A DNA stretch of 64,000 bases from Isoetes taiwanensis (GCA_021234155.1 JAJEKV010000032.1:11102099-11166098), one strand, 5' to 3'; numbered from the stretch's first letter, positions 33,545 to 45,494 are shown. Notes: a model not told the origin generated them from the sequence alone. Numbers and translations: made by a program.

Positions 33545-35600
33545 TGAAGGAAGCAGCTTCCTGAAGCTGTAGATCTGCTCCACCCACTAGTTACAATGTT
33601 ATTAGTAAATGTTTATGCCTACACACCGCACCCCATAGCCTAGTTGCTTTATCGAAGATTAGCTAGAAAAAATGTAGGTTCTTCTCATGATGATTAGAAA
33701 AAGGACCTTTCTTTGTCTAATTAGATTGCTTATACAATATTAGAATTAATATAGAAATAATATAGGGCTCTTCATGGATGATGATTGGGAAAGGATCCAA
33801 TGGGCAAGGTTGATGTGCAATCAGTGGATGTGAAAATGCTCTTCTGCTTTCTAATCCTAAGTTTGCTTATAAAAAGGTTAGCTAGAATAAGTGTATGATG
33901 CTCTTAACTTGATGAGAAAGTGTGTGTGCCTTAGAGAAGTCTGCAAGTGCTGCAAGAAAGTAAGGAATTCATTAGCAACAAATAATTTGTTTCATAGAAG
34001 TGGATTTGTGGAGATATGGAGTCTAATGATCAAGATATCCAAAACTACCAGATTTTGGGCCTTCGAAAGAGGACAACGAGTTTATATCCTTCGAAAATTA
34101 TATCATGCACACTAACGATCTTTTAGATTGTGTGGTTTTCCTTCATAGTTTGGTCTCTCACTTCATGCATTAATAATTTATGTTCTTCCCTGGTCATATG
34201 TCTGATGATGCGATGTGTTGTTATGTTCTGATGTCCGATTTTGAGCTATAGCCTAATCTATTATTATCTTAAGGAAATTTGTTGTAAAGGCCACACAAAC
34301 CGTACGCCTGACATGTGCATCTAAAGGAGGTAGCTTCCTGAAGCTGTAGATCAGCTCCATCCATTAGTGCCTTCTATTGTAGCTTGCATTGAACTGGTAT
34401 TGCTAACTTTGACACTTGCTCCCACTGTACAAGTCAAGAAATTAAGAAGAAAAGGAAATCCGGAAAAAACAAAGAGTAAAATCAATTAATACAATGCTTG
34501 ATCGAGGTGCATGGTTGAAGGTTTGTTTTGAATGCTTAAATATGTACAAAAGAGTATATGATATGCACACTAGCAGACTGCCTATGCCATGATACAAAGT
34601 AGTTCCAAAGGATAGTACGATGTTATTAATAAATGTTTATGCCTACACACTGCATCCCATAGCCTAGTTGCTTTATTGAAGATTAGCTAGAAAAAATGTA
34701 GGTTCTTCTTACGATGATTAGAAAAAGGATTTGTCTTTATCTAATCAGTTTGCTTATACAATATTAGCTAGAAAAAATATAGGGCTCTTCATGGATGATG
34801 ATTGGAGGACGATCTAATGAGCAAAGTTGGTATGCAATCAGTGGATGTTAAATTGCTCTTCTGCTTTCTAACTCTAACTTTGCTTATAAAAAGGTTAGCT
34901 AGAATAAGTGTATGATATTTTTGTCTTGATGAAGAAGTATGCGCGCCTTAGAGAAGTCTGCAAGTGCTGCAAGAAAGTAAAGAATTCATTAGCAAAAAAT
35001 TAGTTGTTTCATAGGAGTGGATCTGTGGAGATATGGAGTCTAATGATCAATATATCCAAAACTACCAGATTTTAGGCCTTCTTAAGAGGACAACGAGTTT
35101 ATATCCTTCGAAAATTATATCATGCACACTAACGATCTTTTAGATTGTGTGTTTTTCCTTCATAGTTAGGTCTCTCACTTCATGCATTAATAATTTATGT
35201 TGCTTCCTAGGTCATATGTCCGATGATGCGATGTGTTGTTATGTTCCTGATTTGGAACTATAGTCTCATCTATTTTTATCTTAAAGAACTTTGTTGTAAA
35301 GGCCATTAAAACCATATGCCTGACATGGCATCTAAAGGAGGCAGCTTCCTGAAGTTATAGATCCGCTCCACCCACTGGTTCTTTCTACTGTAGCTTGCAT
35401 TGAGCTGGGATTGCTAACTCTGACACTTGTTCCCACTGTACAAGTCAAGAGATTAAGAAGAAAAGGAAATCTGAAAGAATAGAGCAAAATCAATTAAAAC
35501 TCAATATACTGTTTGATCGAGGTGCTTGGCTGAAACTTTGTTTTTAACACTTAAATATGTATGAGATGCAATCATATTGCAGGATGAGGTGGTGGACTGA
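33545..35600 (+). repeat. ~1.0 kb tandem direct duplication
   Basis: ATGTTTATGCCTACACAC followed by TAGCCTAGTTGCTTTAT occurs at about 33610 and 34634. Near-identical sequence runs to TGCCTGACATG...GCATCTAAAGGAGG (34305-34330 and 35317-35340). AGCTTCCTGAAG with the following ~30 bases is present three times (33553, 34330, 35344). The first occurrence joins directly to the unit start, with ~270 bp fewer than the second, so that copy has an internal deletion. No coding frame survives in both copies. Confidence 0.8.
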
Positions 35601-35689
35601 GGCGACAGACTGAGGCGGCCATAATCCCGGCACTATTCTAAGGCATTAACCATAGTGGGAGAAGTTCGTGAGACAATCCCAGCATCTCC

Positions 35690-35930
35690 CAGATGAATTT
35701 CCAAGCTAGCTCGCATGGCCCAGCAGAATCGACTTATTGGGCCTTCAACTGGACAAGCATCCGAACTGGCTCCATCCAATTCTTCAGAGGGCGGTCAGGG
35801 TTCTACTTCTGTAGATGTCGGCCAGGGTGTGGAGATGAATCGGCATCTACAGGGTGTGGAGATGAATCGGGCAGCTCCAGTTTGCCCTCTTGGCTCTGTG
35901 CAGTAGTTAGCAAGCACCCCCGCTTTGGGT
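35690..35930 (+). other. Short unrecognised ORF
   Basis: A 79-codon frame with an internal duplication (GCGGTGTGGAGATGAATCGG-like at about 35825-35870). It resembles LINE ORF1 tails in style (Gly/Ser/Cys-rich) but no domain is visible. Confidence 0.25.
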
Positions 35931-35984
35931 GAGATGGCAGGCCTAGTATCCGCTATGGAGGCAGGCCTTATATTGGCTCTGGAG

Positions 35985-36379
35985 GAAATGGTGTGTTATA
36001 CACTAGCACCTCTAGTGATAACCAACACACCAGAAGGGCGGATCCTTCAAGGAAGTCGTTATCCAATGGGCCCCAACCTTTCCAGGCTTTATCCCATACC
36101 GCATAGACCATATCAATTCCTCTCCTCTTCAAGATGCTTGCCCAAGCATGTGGAACACACCAATGTTGCCACTAGGAATTGAACCTTGGCTCTGATATCA
36201 AATTGTTATACACTAGCACTTCTAGTGATAACCAACACACCAAAAGGGCGGATCCTTCAATGAAATCGTTATCCAATGGGCTCCAACCTTTCTAGGCTTT
36301 ATCCCATACACCACAGACCATATCAGTTTAATCTATAGTGATTTTTTGTGGTTAACTAGCACCTCTAGTGATAACCAAC
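35985..36379 (+). repeat. Tandem repeats holding a tRNA-Met primer-site-like block
   Basis: CACCTCTAGTGATAACCAAC followed by GGCGGATCCTTCAA occurs at about 36006 and 36218, and the array resumes at 43733 and 43908. The minus strand at about 36192 reads TTGATATCAGAGCCAAGG, close to the TGGTATCAGAGC primer site of plant LTR retroelements; the copy at about 43877 gives TTTGGTATCAGAGCC. I infer decayed LTR/PBS sequence of a minus-strand retroelement, tandemly repeated, into which the 36380-43732 element inserted. Confidence 0.55.
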
Positions 36380-36675
36380 AACGCCCCTAAAAAGGAACTA
36401 CTACATTTAACCAGTACTAAATAATGTAAAAACCATGGTGTATGCAGTTTTTTATGCATGAATTTATTTGATAGAAGAAAACCACACTCCATAATGGTTT
36501 ATTGCAATGATAGTGGTTTGTGATATGGTTATCAATAATGGTTATCAAGGCTATAGCGGTTTGTCAAAACTAGTTGTGACCAATGAGATGGTCATATTGA
36601 TACTATACTGGTCCTTTAAAACTACTAGTAGTTTGTTACAAATCATTGTGTAAATTGTGCATGTTGTAGGGCTAG

Positions 36676-36760
36676 TTTTTTTTTTTTTGAAGAACTGTGT
36701 CATCAATATATTAAAAGAATGGTAATGTTACAAAGCAAGTGAGGAGGAAGGTGTTGTAGG
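36676..36760 (-). repeat. LINE-like 3' end with poly(A)
   Basis: T14 followed by GAAGAACTGTGTCATCAATA on the plus strand; on the minus strand this is ...AGTTCTTC plus poly(A), typical of a retroposed 3' end. Confidence 0.4.
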
Positions 36761-37633
36761 GCCAGTTTTATTATGCCCACACAATTCTTATTGGCAGTGA
36801 TTTATGAAGACAATAAATCTATGGTACGGTGGTGTGCATATTGGATCTCGGTAGTGCCAGTTGGTTAAAGAATCCTCATTGAGTTATGAGGTGTAGTCAT
36901 ATAGTTATGTGCATTATTTTGTTCTTATGTGTCATTAAGAATAGATAATCTAACCTAAATTGGACATGTGATGATTATTCCAAATTGTGAAAGGATGACT
37001 TTAGATTGTCATATGAGAATCAATATCTTATAATCTATTAGACAATCCATATGCTTACCCTTTGCAATTATGATCCATATATGTAATTCTCCCACTATTA
37101 ATCCCACAAAGAAAAACAATATAGCGACTTAACAATATCCTTATTGTCTCACATTGCAAGATACAACAATATTGTTTTGGTGCCATAATGTTTTGATTAA
37201 TAAATGCAATTTCTAGCAATATAGATTTGGAAGCTTGCTAATCCCATGCTCCATAAGCTCAAAATGCTCTCCTTTTGCTCCAAAGGTCATTTGAAATAAC
37301 ATTCTATTAGGATTGCATGTTAGAAACACAATGCTGAGTGATATAACAAAATAACACATAAACCTAAAGAGACATGACCTTGGAATTAGCTCTCCTCACC
37401 TGAACTCCTAAGTTAATGGCATCTTGAAATCCATGTGTCATGTTTTAGCATCGGAGCATGGCTAACCACTTCTAGATAAGCAATAGGGTTGTGTTGAGCT
37501 AACCACTTCTAGATAAGCAGTAGGGTTGTATTGGGCACGCATACTTTTCTATAGCAATCCGATAAAGTTGCCTGCAAAAAATTTGAGATACAAATAACTC
37601 ATAAAAGAACTCCAAGAATAGGTTTAGGTTTTT

Positions 37634-38465
37634 GCACACAGGAACTACACCCCGGTCTAAATTCTGGGGTGGAAACAATGCCAACGCGCAACAGCGTGAA
37701 CAGGGTTGCCCTTAAGGCCAAATTTTTCTAAGCATAATTTAGAAGGTCGGGCAAATAATAGAGTTGCAAGATTAGTTATGCTGGCGAATATTTTCTAGAC
37801 ATGAATATTTTTTATAGAAATCTAGGCGAATCATGGCCAATATTATTTTACCCAAGATTTAAGTGTCTTTATTTTCCAAGGGCAAATTCTGTAGTGAAAT
37901 TTTATTCATCGGCATCCATATTTAATCAAGGACAAAAACACATTATTATAACTATAGTTGCATGATGCAATACCACAACTTAACTTTTGCAAATGAGAAC
38001 GTGGCTTATTCTTGTAAATAAAACAAATTTATTAAAAGGAAGGTTTGTAAAAAAATGCTCTCCAGTGCATTCTTAGAAGTATTTGAAACATAATAGCTAC
38101 AAAAATAACTCTTAAAATTATCATATGTACCTGGATGGATATGGAGAATAGATTAGGTTATGAAGAGCCTAGAATATCAGGCGATTCCTTAAGAAATCTT
38201 CAAGAAGGAGGGTAGAGGATAAGGCGAATCCATACTTATGACGCTTAGTGGATGTGGCGAATTTTCAAGTGGAGTGAGATTTGTTTGTAGAAAAGTTGGC
38301 TAATTTTATTTTTTTCATCTATAACGGGCCCTACTAAACCATAGTGTCAAAATTTCTTGATACCCTTAAAAAATAGCCTTTTGGCGAACTTTCGTCCTTA
38401 AGGGCTACCCTGAGCGTGAAGGCGATGTTGACACCCCAGAATTTAGACAGGGGTGTAGTTCGTGC
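37634..38465. mobile_element. Fold-back element with ~100 bp arms
   Basis: AACTACACCCCGGTCTAAAT at 37643 reads on as TCTGGGGTG and later CAGGGTTGCCCTTAAGG. The reverse complement of 38370-38465 reads AACTACACCCCTGTCTAAAT, TCTGGGGTG and CAGGGTAGCCCTTAAGG. The arms enclose ~630 bp of AT-rich DNA without genes. I infer a non-autonomous TIR element. The target duplication was not resolved. Confidence 0.65.
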
Positions 38466-38849
38466 AACATGAAAACAGGGTAGGGGCTATTCTGTGGGGT
38501 GAAAAGGGGCAAAAATACAAGGTGAAAATGCAAAATGTCCAGTGAAAACTGTGTTGAACAAAAGAATGCACAGTAAAAAGCTCCATGCATCCAACATTTA
38601 AAAAAAAAGATGTGCCACATGTCAACCCATCACTGGCGGACGTGGCAGAATCGCGCCTACCCTGTCTGTTTTTATGTGGGCGGAAAAACTCTCCCATTGA
38701 ATAAATAAAGAAGAGTCATATTTTATACTTTATACAAAAAAATGAGCAAAAACGTCAAATTTAAAAGCGGCAATTCAAGAGCATCAGATTAGGATAGGCG
38801 TTTTGACTGCAAAGAGGCGGCAAAGCTTCAGATGGATTTGGGGAGAATG

Positions 38850-39300
38850 CAGTGCAATGAACTGCAGATTTAGAAGCAGTGTGATTCTCAGCCATAAGAG
38901 CTTATTCCAGTGCATCAGAATCAGTGTCTAGTTTTCTGAAGGCATCTGCGATTTGATCGAAGAAAGAAACACGACATTAATTCTGAAACAACATCCGAAG
39001 GTGATTTTCCATTTCATTTTGCTGCATTATTTTTGTTCTATGCAACACCCCTAAATAATTCATTTGGAATCCGTGCAGTGAACTGCAGATTCCCATAGTA
39101 TTTGATGGGCCTTGCAAGAAACAATGTACGAGATGGATTTTCAGCCACGAGAGCTTAACCCAATGGATCAAAATCAGTGTGTAGCTTTCTGAAGACATTT
39201 GGAATTTTCTTAAAGAAAGACATGGCACTAATTTCAAAACCACATCCACAGGTGATTTTTGTTTTCCATTAGCTCTTTGCTGCATTATTTATGTTCTATA
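38850..39300 (+). repeat. Degenerate ~240 bp tandem duplication
   Basis: CAGAATCAGTGTCTAGTTTTCTGAAGGCAT (38917) aligns with CAAAATCAGTGTGTAGCTTTCTGAAGACAT (39168), and GCTGCATTATTTTTGTTCTATGCAACACC (39021) aligns with GCTGCATTATTTATGTTCTATACAACACC (39278). No coding frame. Confidence 0.7.
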
Positions 39301-39795
39301 CAACACCATTAAGTCTTAGCTGGAAGTTGACTGGCATTGATGCAAAAATGAATATGTGAAAAGTGAGTGCAGGCCGAATCGGGCGATTTTGAGTTCGAAA
39401 AGAATTTTAGTCAGTGCTCTGATTGTTTCTTTGTTTTAAATCATCTGAGTGCATAAGCCTTATCAAATCGCTGGATTTATATTATATAGTTTTTAATCAA
39501 TCTGACACATCTTGTGATGGCAGACTAGGTGATAAAAATCATCATTCCTCTTTATCTTTCTGTTTGACCAGTATTTTTGACGTAAATTGTAGCATTTATT
39601 ATGAAAGCAGGTATGGAAAAAGGCACTCAAATTTTAGGGCATGGATTATCATGTTTCAAAAGAATGAAGGAGCTACGAATATGCAATGTATTATATAATG
39701 AGAACTAATGGTTATTTTTGTGGACATTTCGATAAAGATTGTGCAGTTCAGAGTTCTGATTTGTTGAAAGTGACTAGTCACTGTCTATTTATACT

Positions 39796-40094
39796 TTAAC
39801 CGGCAGGCTTTCGAATCCAACCGTTGCCCACCGTTGATTGCAGCCCCGTGATAGGCCATAACAGGCACCCAACCCACTTCGCAGGGATGAAGAGGCAGCT
39901 TAGAACGCGGAAACAGGCAGCATTAATCTTTGATTGCAGCTTTCAGCATTGGATTCAGCCTCGGAGCTGATAACTTAGCTCTGGAAGGTGCCGAACCTAT
40001 GATAATCTAGCTGTGGGAGCTGATAATCATGCTATGGAGATGATAATCGAGCTGTGGGTGCAGGAATGGGTGAGGAATCTTGCCTGCCGGTTAA
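39796..40094. mobile_element. MITE copy 1 (299 bp)
   Basis: Bounded by TTAACCGGCAGG and its exact inverse CCTGCCGGTTAA. The interior shares GCCTCGGAGCTGATAA-type sequence with copy 2 at 40203-40531. No coding capacity. Confidence 0.7.
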
Positions 40095-40214
40095 AGGGGA
40101 TAAACACCCCTGCTTGCCCCTTACAGCAGATAAACGGGCTCGCCCCTCCGGGTTCGCCCGTTTATCTGCTGTAAGGGGCTCGCAGGGGTGTTTATCCCCT
40201 TCTTAACCGGCAGG
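40083..40214. repeat. Near-perfect 130 bp hairpin joining two MITEs
   Basis: The left arm 40083-40139 (CCTGCCGGTTAAAGGGGATA onward, ending GATAAACGGGC) pairs with the right arm 40156-40214 (GCCCGTTTATCTGC onward, ending TTAACCGGCAGG) around a 16-base loop. Only a few bases mismatch. The arms include the facing ends of the two MITE copies plus ~45 bp of shared sequence. Confidence 0.9.
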
Positions 40215-40531
40215 ATTTCTAATCCAAGAAATCCCTGCCATTGATTCAAGCTCTGTTATAGAGCATAACAATCAGCAGCGTGAGCCTGGGAGCGGATGCA
40301 TCAGCTGAGCCCAAGATTTAGCCTCGGATGCTGATAATCCACGCTGAGAACTGATAACCTAGGTATGGGCGATGCCGAGCCTGCAATAAATGGTCTGGGG
40401 AGCTGATAAACGATCTGGCGAGCTGATAAATGATCTGGGGAGCTATGGGTGCAGCTTCGGGTGAGCTGATAAACGATCTGGGCAGCTATGTGTGCAGCAG
40501 CTTCGGGTGAGGCAGCTTGCCTGCCGGTTAA
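40203..40531. mobile_element. MITE copy 2 (329 bp)
   Basis: TTAACCGGCAGG at 40203 and CCTGCCGGTTAA at 40520. It contains tandem GAGCTGATAAACGATCTGG units (40397-40480). It is followed by GGGGGTTAATCCCCC, a small palindrome echoing the hairpin arm of copy 1. Confidence 0.7.
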
Positions 40532-40662
40532 GGGGGTTAATCCCCCTTGCTTGCCTGTTATGGCAAGTAAAACTATGGAGATATTTTTTTTATTGTAGTG
40601 GAAAAATATGTGGCAAAGGAAAGGAGAGAATCGTTTTTTAAAGAATGTTGATTTTGGCATCT

Positions 40663-42369
40663 GGGTGTAAATATGGTAATGCTACCCAAAAAGCACTGTC
40701 CGGACAAGTGCTTTAAGTGCTTTAGGTGCTTTACCCTCGAGTGCTTTTTCATTCAACGACCTCGGGGGGTTGTTACTCCAGAAATAGGATGGATCATTCC
40801 GTGGAGGTAAGGATCGATGAGATGGATGATCCCGCGGTGGGAGATCTCCGAAATGGTAAGGATCGCTGACGAGGATCTTCAAGGGCGGGAACTCCATTGG
40901 CGGGAACTCCATTGGCGGGACAAGATTGATGGAGTTTCTCTTTTTCAATGCAGTATAAGAACACAAATTAGAGTTCAAATCGGCATAGAAATCATAGGTG
41001 AATTAACAATGTTTTATTGCAATTTGATTTAGATTGATAATTCAATCTCTGTTGCATTGGAGATTGAATTGTGGGCAGCTCTCTTGAAAGCATCCATTTA
41101 ACCGGAAGAAGCTTTTTAGGATTCAAATCAAGTGAGAAGAGATAATCTGATTATTCTTTGTTTTTCTTAAGAGTATTTTTGTTCCATTCTTTCAATGTAT
41201 TATGCATCTCTAATGTTGTATCCTAGATCTACGTTGTTATTTTTTTCCCCAAATGGGAAAATTGACGAGCACTCAGACATTGATATCTTGAGTTCTACCA
41301 ATCTATTTGGAGCGATTTCATTTTGATCTAGAAGTATACTTCGGTCTCTTTCTTTTGCAATCAAAATCACACAAATCCGATCTCTAAGGAGTGAGAAATA
41401 GCCTCTCAAACTTGGCTGATTTTCTGTTACAGTGGGTGCAGAAATTGATGTCACAAGAATATACAAAATTCAGACTTTAATATATTGAGTGGTGCTGATC
41501 GGTTTTGAGTGATCTCACATGCATTTAAAACTAGACACTTAGCACTTTCTCTTGCAATTTAAATCACTCAAATCTGAGCTATGAGGAGTGAGAAACAGTC
41601 TCTCAAAGTTCTGATTTTTGTTCTGAGTTCTGATTTTTGTCACAGAAATATACCAAAACTCAGAATTTGATATCTTGAGTTTTAATGAATAATTTTTGAT
41701 GATTTTACCTGCATCTAAAAGTAGACACTATGGCCTTTCTCTTGCAGTTTAAATCAATTAAATCTGAGCTTGGATGCGAAAGAAATGACCTCTCAAAGTT
41801 GGTCAATTTTCACTAATAGTGGGTTAACATTGTCTTTTATATGATCATTGTTGTTCTATATTGTTGTGAGTAGTCTTGCGTGCATTCACATTTCGTCATT
41901 TACATTATTGATCAAGCTTTGTTAATCAGAGTTTTGAGATCCTTTTGTATCAAAGCAATCTTAATACATTCTTGCAATTCCGTCTCTGTATTAAAACAAT
42001 CTTAATACTATTCATGCAATTCCATTACTTCTTAGTTTTATCCTTGCAATTCCATTACTTCTTTTTGAACAGACAACCAGTCTTCTTTGTTTGTTATTTT
42101 CTCTCTAACTTTCTCCATACTCTATTGAAACCAATCCAACATCGAAACTGCCATGTAATGTATCTCAGCAAAAAAAAAAATTGACATTACACGGCATCAA
42201 AATGCAAAGATTGGAGAGTATCAGAGGTGATAATTATTAATCTAACTTAGCCGAGAACAAAGTACAGGCAGGAAGCATTTACGGCATGACTTTTGGCCGT
42301 GCGCAGCCAAGTGCTTTAAGTGCTAAGTGCTTTCGCGTTTTTTTGGGTAGCATTACCATATTTACACCC
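40663..42369. mobile_element. 1.7 kb TIR element with GTGCTTT subterminal repeats
   Basis: GGGTGTAAATATGGTAATGC (continuing CTACCCAAAAA) at 40663-40692 is exactly inverted at 42341-42369. ATCT flanks both sides (40659-40662, 42370-42373), a putative 4-bp target duplication. Inside each end are GTGCTTTAAGTGCTTTAGG-like (left) and AAGTGCTTTAAGTGCTAAG (right) repeats. Superfamily is uncertain. No transposase. The centre is a ~190 bp tandem repeat. Confidence 0.78.
41240..41800 (+). repeat. ~190 bp degenerate tandem repeats inside the 1.7 kb element
   Basis: GACACTTAGCACTTTCTCTTGCAATTTAAATCA (41533) aligns with GACACTATGGCCTTTCTCTTGCAGTTTAAATCA (41723) and with the region at about 41335. CTCTCAAAGTT and GATATCTTGAGTTTTA recur between them. 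Confidence 0.6.
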
Positions 42370-43732
42370 ATCTGGACTCCACACAAAACTATTGAAGGTA
42401 CACCTTGCCTAAGTAATGGTTCCTATCTCATGAGAATCTGTCCTTGAAGGTGTGATCACCGTCCATATGACATTTTTCATCTGTACCTTGGCATCTGTGC
42501 AAGACGCTTTTTGTAGTATGGGTACACTTGATGGTTTAAATTTTGCATTCCTCTATAGCAGCATACATCTTCTCTACTGCATGATGAAACTGTTATTTGT
42601 TTTTAGTATTGAGAAGAAATGTCCTTTCCTAGAAATGTGTCAAGTAAGACATTAATTTAGGCTGGATCTATGTTTTGGCAGGCAATAAAAAAAATGGATC
42701 TGGATTGATCACCAAAATGGCAGGCAAAATGCCTCATGAATGCATGGTGCTGGTCTTTAGATACTGCAAGGGATTGCAAGACAATTGCGCAAAGGAAGAT
42801 GGGCTTATTGAAAAACTTGCATACAACAATTTCCTGATTTTGTTTAGCAGTAGGTCAAAAAATTAGTTGAGTTGTTATAGTAGTAGCTCAAAATATAGTT
42901 GAGTTGTTATAGTAGTAGCTCAAAATATCAGTTGAAAATTATCCTGCTTTCTCCATCTAAAATGTTGACGGTAAGAATTGCTAGTCTTGGGAAGAATTGG
43001 AGATACTAAGGTTCAAATCCTGGCCCTTACCACACATCCAAATATGTATAGATTGTTCACAAGGTTGTTAAATATTCCACATTACTTTTGTTAAATATTC
43101 CATGTTACTTTATGAACACATATCATGGATGCTTTAATATAGTTTTGTATATACAACTTAGAGTCTCTCTACTATACAATAAGAATGGGACCTTCAATAG
43201 ACGTTTATTGATATATTGTACAAACCATTACAATTGAATCAAACAAAGCAGCAATAATTTTTATCTTGAACATGTCCTACTATATTTAATAAACCAATAC
43301 CAACTGCATTGTACAAAAGACCATTGCTTTTCTCTCCATAAAAAATAAGTTAAAAGGCAGAAGCCTTTACTATCTTGATGACAAAACCATTAGTAGTTAG
43401 ATAATATTTTGTAACATGAAATGCAAACATTTTCTTGTACGGTTTATTTACCAAAAGTGTAAGGAGCACAAACAACTCGAAACCAATCAGTAGTGGTTTA
43501 TGGCTCCCAAACCTAAAACATGGCACTAAACCAAATAATCAAACTACCATAAAGAACCATGATGGCAGACTATAATAATAAACTAGCAAAATAAAATTTA
43601 TATGAGAACTACATCGTGTAACTAGTAGTGCTTATTCAACATATTAACCCACAAAGTAATATTAACTTATCATAGTGGTTGTACGCAAAAACCATTGTAA
43701 AAAATTGATAGCGATTATTTTTTGGGGGCCTT
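42370..43732. other. Right part of the 7.35 kb element
   Basis: A short frame at 42678-42866 is unrecognised. TTGAGTTGTTATAGTAGTAGCTCAAAATAT is duplicated at 42866-42930. The last 400 bp carry AAACCAT/ATGGTTT subterminal words. Confidence 0.4.
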
Positions 43733-44015
43733 AACATACCAAAAGAGCGGATCCTTCAAGGAAATTGTTATCCAATGGGCCCCAATCTTTCTAGGCTTTA
43801 TTCTTTATCCCATACCCCACAGAGATGCTTGCCCTCAAGCATGTGGAACACACCAATGTTGCCACAAGGAATTGAACCTTGGCTCTGATACCAAATATTA
43901 CGTACTAACACCTCTAGTGATAACCAACATATCAAAAAGGCGAATCCTTAAAGGAAATCATTATCCAATAGGCCCCAATCTTTCTAACGCTTTATCTCAT
44001 ACCCTATAGACTATA
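43733..44015 (+). repeat. Continuation of the primer-site-like repeats
   Basis: Resumes with AACATACCAAAAGAGCGGATCC, the sequence interrupted at 36379. It contains GGCTCTGATACCAAA (minus strand TTTGGTATCAGAGCC) at about 43876 and a further CACCTCTAGTGATAACCAAC at 43908. Confidence 0.55.
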
Positions 44016-44020
44016 TCACG

Positions 44021-45480
44021 GTGCAGCACTTGGCGATTGGTCCCGCTTTGAAGGAGATGGCAGATCCTATTTCGGTCTGCCAGCAGGTGCATCTGATAAG
44101 CAACTGGGGTCACCAACCTTTGGTATTGGAGGCAAGCCCTTTTGCAGCTGCATTCGATGCTCAAACTGGTCATGTGATCTCAGATTTGGAGGCTTCACAG
44201 CCTTTATGCAAGGTGCGCGGGTCTCTTGGCAATTTGAAAGTGGAGATTCGAAGCAGCATACCTCCGCTGGAGACAACTACTCTATTCCGCAATTCAATTT
44301 CTCCTGCTCCAGCCTTATCTGATGATCCCTTTCATCAGTCAGTAGTGTCTTCTGGCAGTGTGGGTTCGGGCTGCCGCGCGGATAGATAAGGGATTAGCAA
44401 GACCCCAATTCTTGAGATGTGACGAGAGGTCAGCTCTGCAGGCCCAGCGTGACATACAAATGATACTGTGAGTAGGCTTTCACGTCCTCGATTCTTTGAG
44501 TGGACTCAGCATATGGTGGCTCCGGCCAATACTCCCAGAATGGAGGAGATTCTAGCCTTTTTGAATCAACATAATAGAAGAGAGCTACAAATTGATCCCA
44601 GTCGTCCTCCTGCCAATATAGTCGAGGTAAATCACCAGCAGCATCTGAAGTCTATCTCTAATTTGCTCTTTGCGCGGTGTTGGTATATTATACGGGATTG
44701 TTGAACACAAGGAGCGTTGGTGGATGGTTGCAATTCCACTTTAAATGTCTGGAGATCTTGTCTTTTCAGTCCATAAAATTTCTCAGCAATAATTTCTTCC
44801 TTCTCATGTTTGATGCGCCGATAGCTGTGGAGCGTGTTGTGGCAAGAGGTGTTGACCTCATGTGTGGAAACTATTTGATCTATCAGCATTACGCTCTTGG
44901 TGTAAGTGCCCGAACCCTGCCGGCCTTGAAGATTCCTTGTTGGTTCCAGGTGCTATATCTCTCGGTGGATATGCTGCTACATGAGTTTATGATCGTGATT
45001 GTCAATGCGCTAGGGGTGCATATTTCTCATTCGATTTTTTGGGCGCCCAAGATTTGTGTCGCTTTACCTGTGGACAATCCATTGCCCTCTTCGGTAAGAG
45101 TCACGAGTGGAGATTGGTACCTCCAGTCCTCCCCCCTCCGGGCTATTGAATAATTTGAGATTCAAAGAATGTTTCTCGCCCTCCTCAATTCTGGAGCATA
45201 GGTCCGCCCCAGTGCTCGCCGCCCAATAAGCGAACGAGAGTAGCATTGGCCATTCGTAAGATGGACCCAGATATCTTGTATCTCCAAGAACATAAGTGTC
45301 ACAAGAATGACACCCTTGCACTTCTGGACAAGTTTGGCCCACAATACGCTGCTGCTGTTTCCACCTCTGGGACTTCTAAAGGTGGGTCTGCCATTGCATG
45401 GAAAATGAATGTTCAGGTAACATTTACCCTTGCCGACCGCTAGAGTAGATGGGTTATCATCAAGTGGCGGGAGTTCTAGC
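44021..45480 (+). pseudogene. L1-type LINE: ORF1 (DUF4283-like) and start of endonuclease
   Basis: Frames 44021-44389 and 44468-44704 are ORF1-like N-terminal sequence. 44760-45130 reads FFLLMFDAPIAVERVVARG, then GVSARTLPALKIPCWFQVL and NALGVHISHSIFW. This is the layout of the plant LINE ORF1 DUF4283 RNA-binding domain (...F...vl..gP, then W.p....lp.WvqipgLP, then ....iG). At 45252 MDPDILYLQEHKCHKND, then SKGGSAIAWK, match the start of the apurinic endonuclease domain (PDIlllQEhK, Glu of QEH at the metal site). Frames shift between blocks and the homology stops near 45480, before the catalytic His. This is a truncated, inactive copy. The RT domain on the same strand resumes at 49820 after unrelated DNA, so both may be one split element. 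Confidence 0.72.
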
Positions 45481-45494
45481 TTTTGGATCTTTGA

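Larger units (their letters stand above)
36380..43732. mobile_element. 7.35 kb TIR transposon packed with nested repeats
   Basis: The left end is AACGCCCCTAAAAAGGAA; the right end read inward is AAGGCCCCCAAAAAATAA. The flanks are AAC on both sides (36377-36379 and 43733-43735), and the retroelement repeat reads straight across when the block is removed (compare 43918-43940). The TIR resembles that of the 1378-8781 element (AAGGCCCCCAAAA). Subterminal DNA carries repeated ATGGTTT/AAACCAT words at both ends. No transposase is recognisable. The interior holds a fold-back element, a MITE pair and a 1.7 kb TIR element. Confidence 0.65.

Noticed and set aside
39977-40531. Bacterial-type terminator hairpin at 40083-40214
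   Set aside because: The hairpin is made of MITE ends, and the surrounding DNA is plant transposon sequence.
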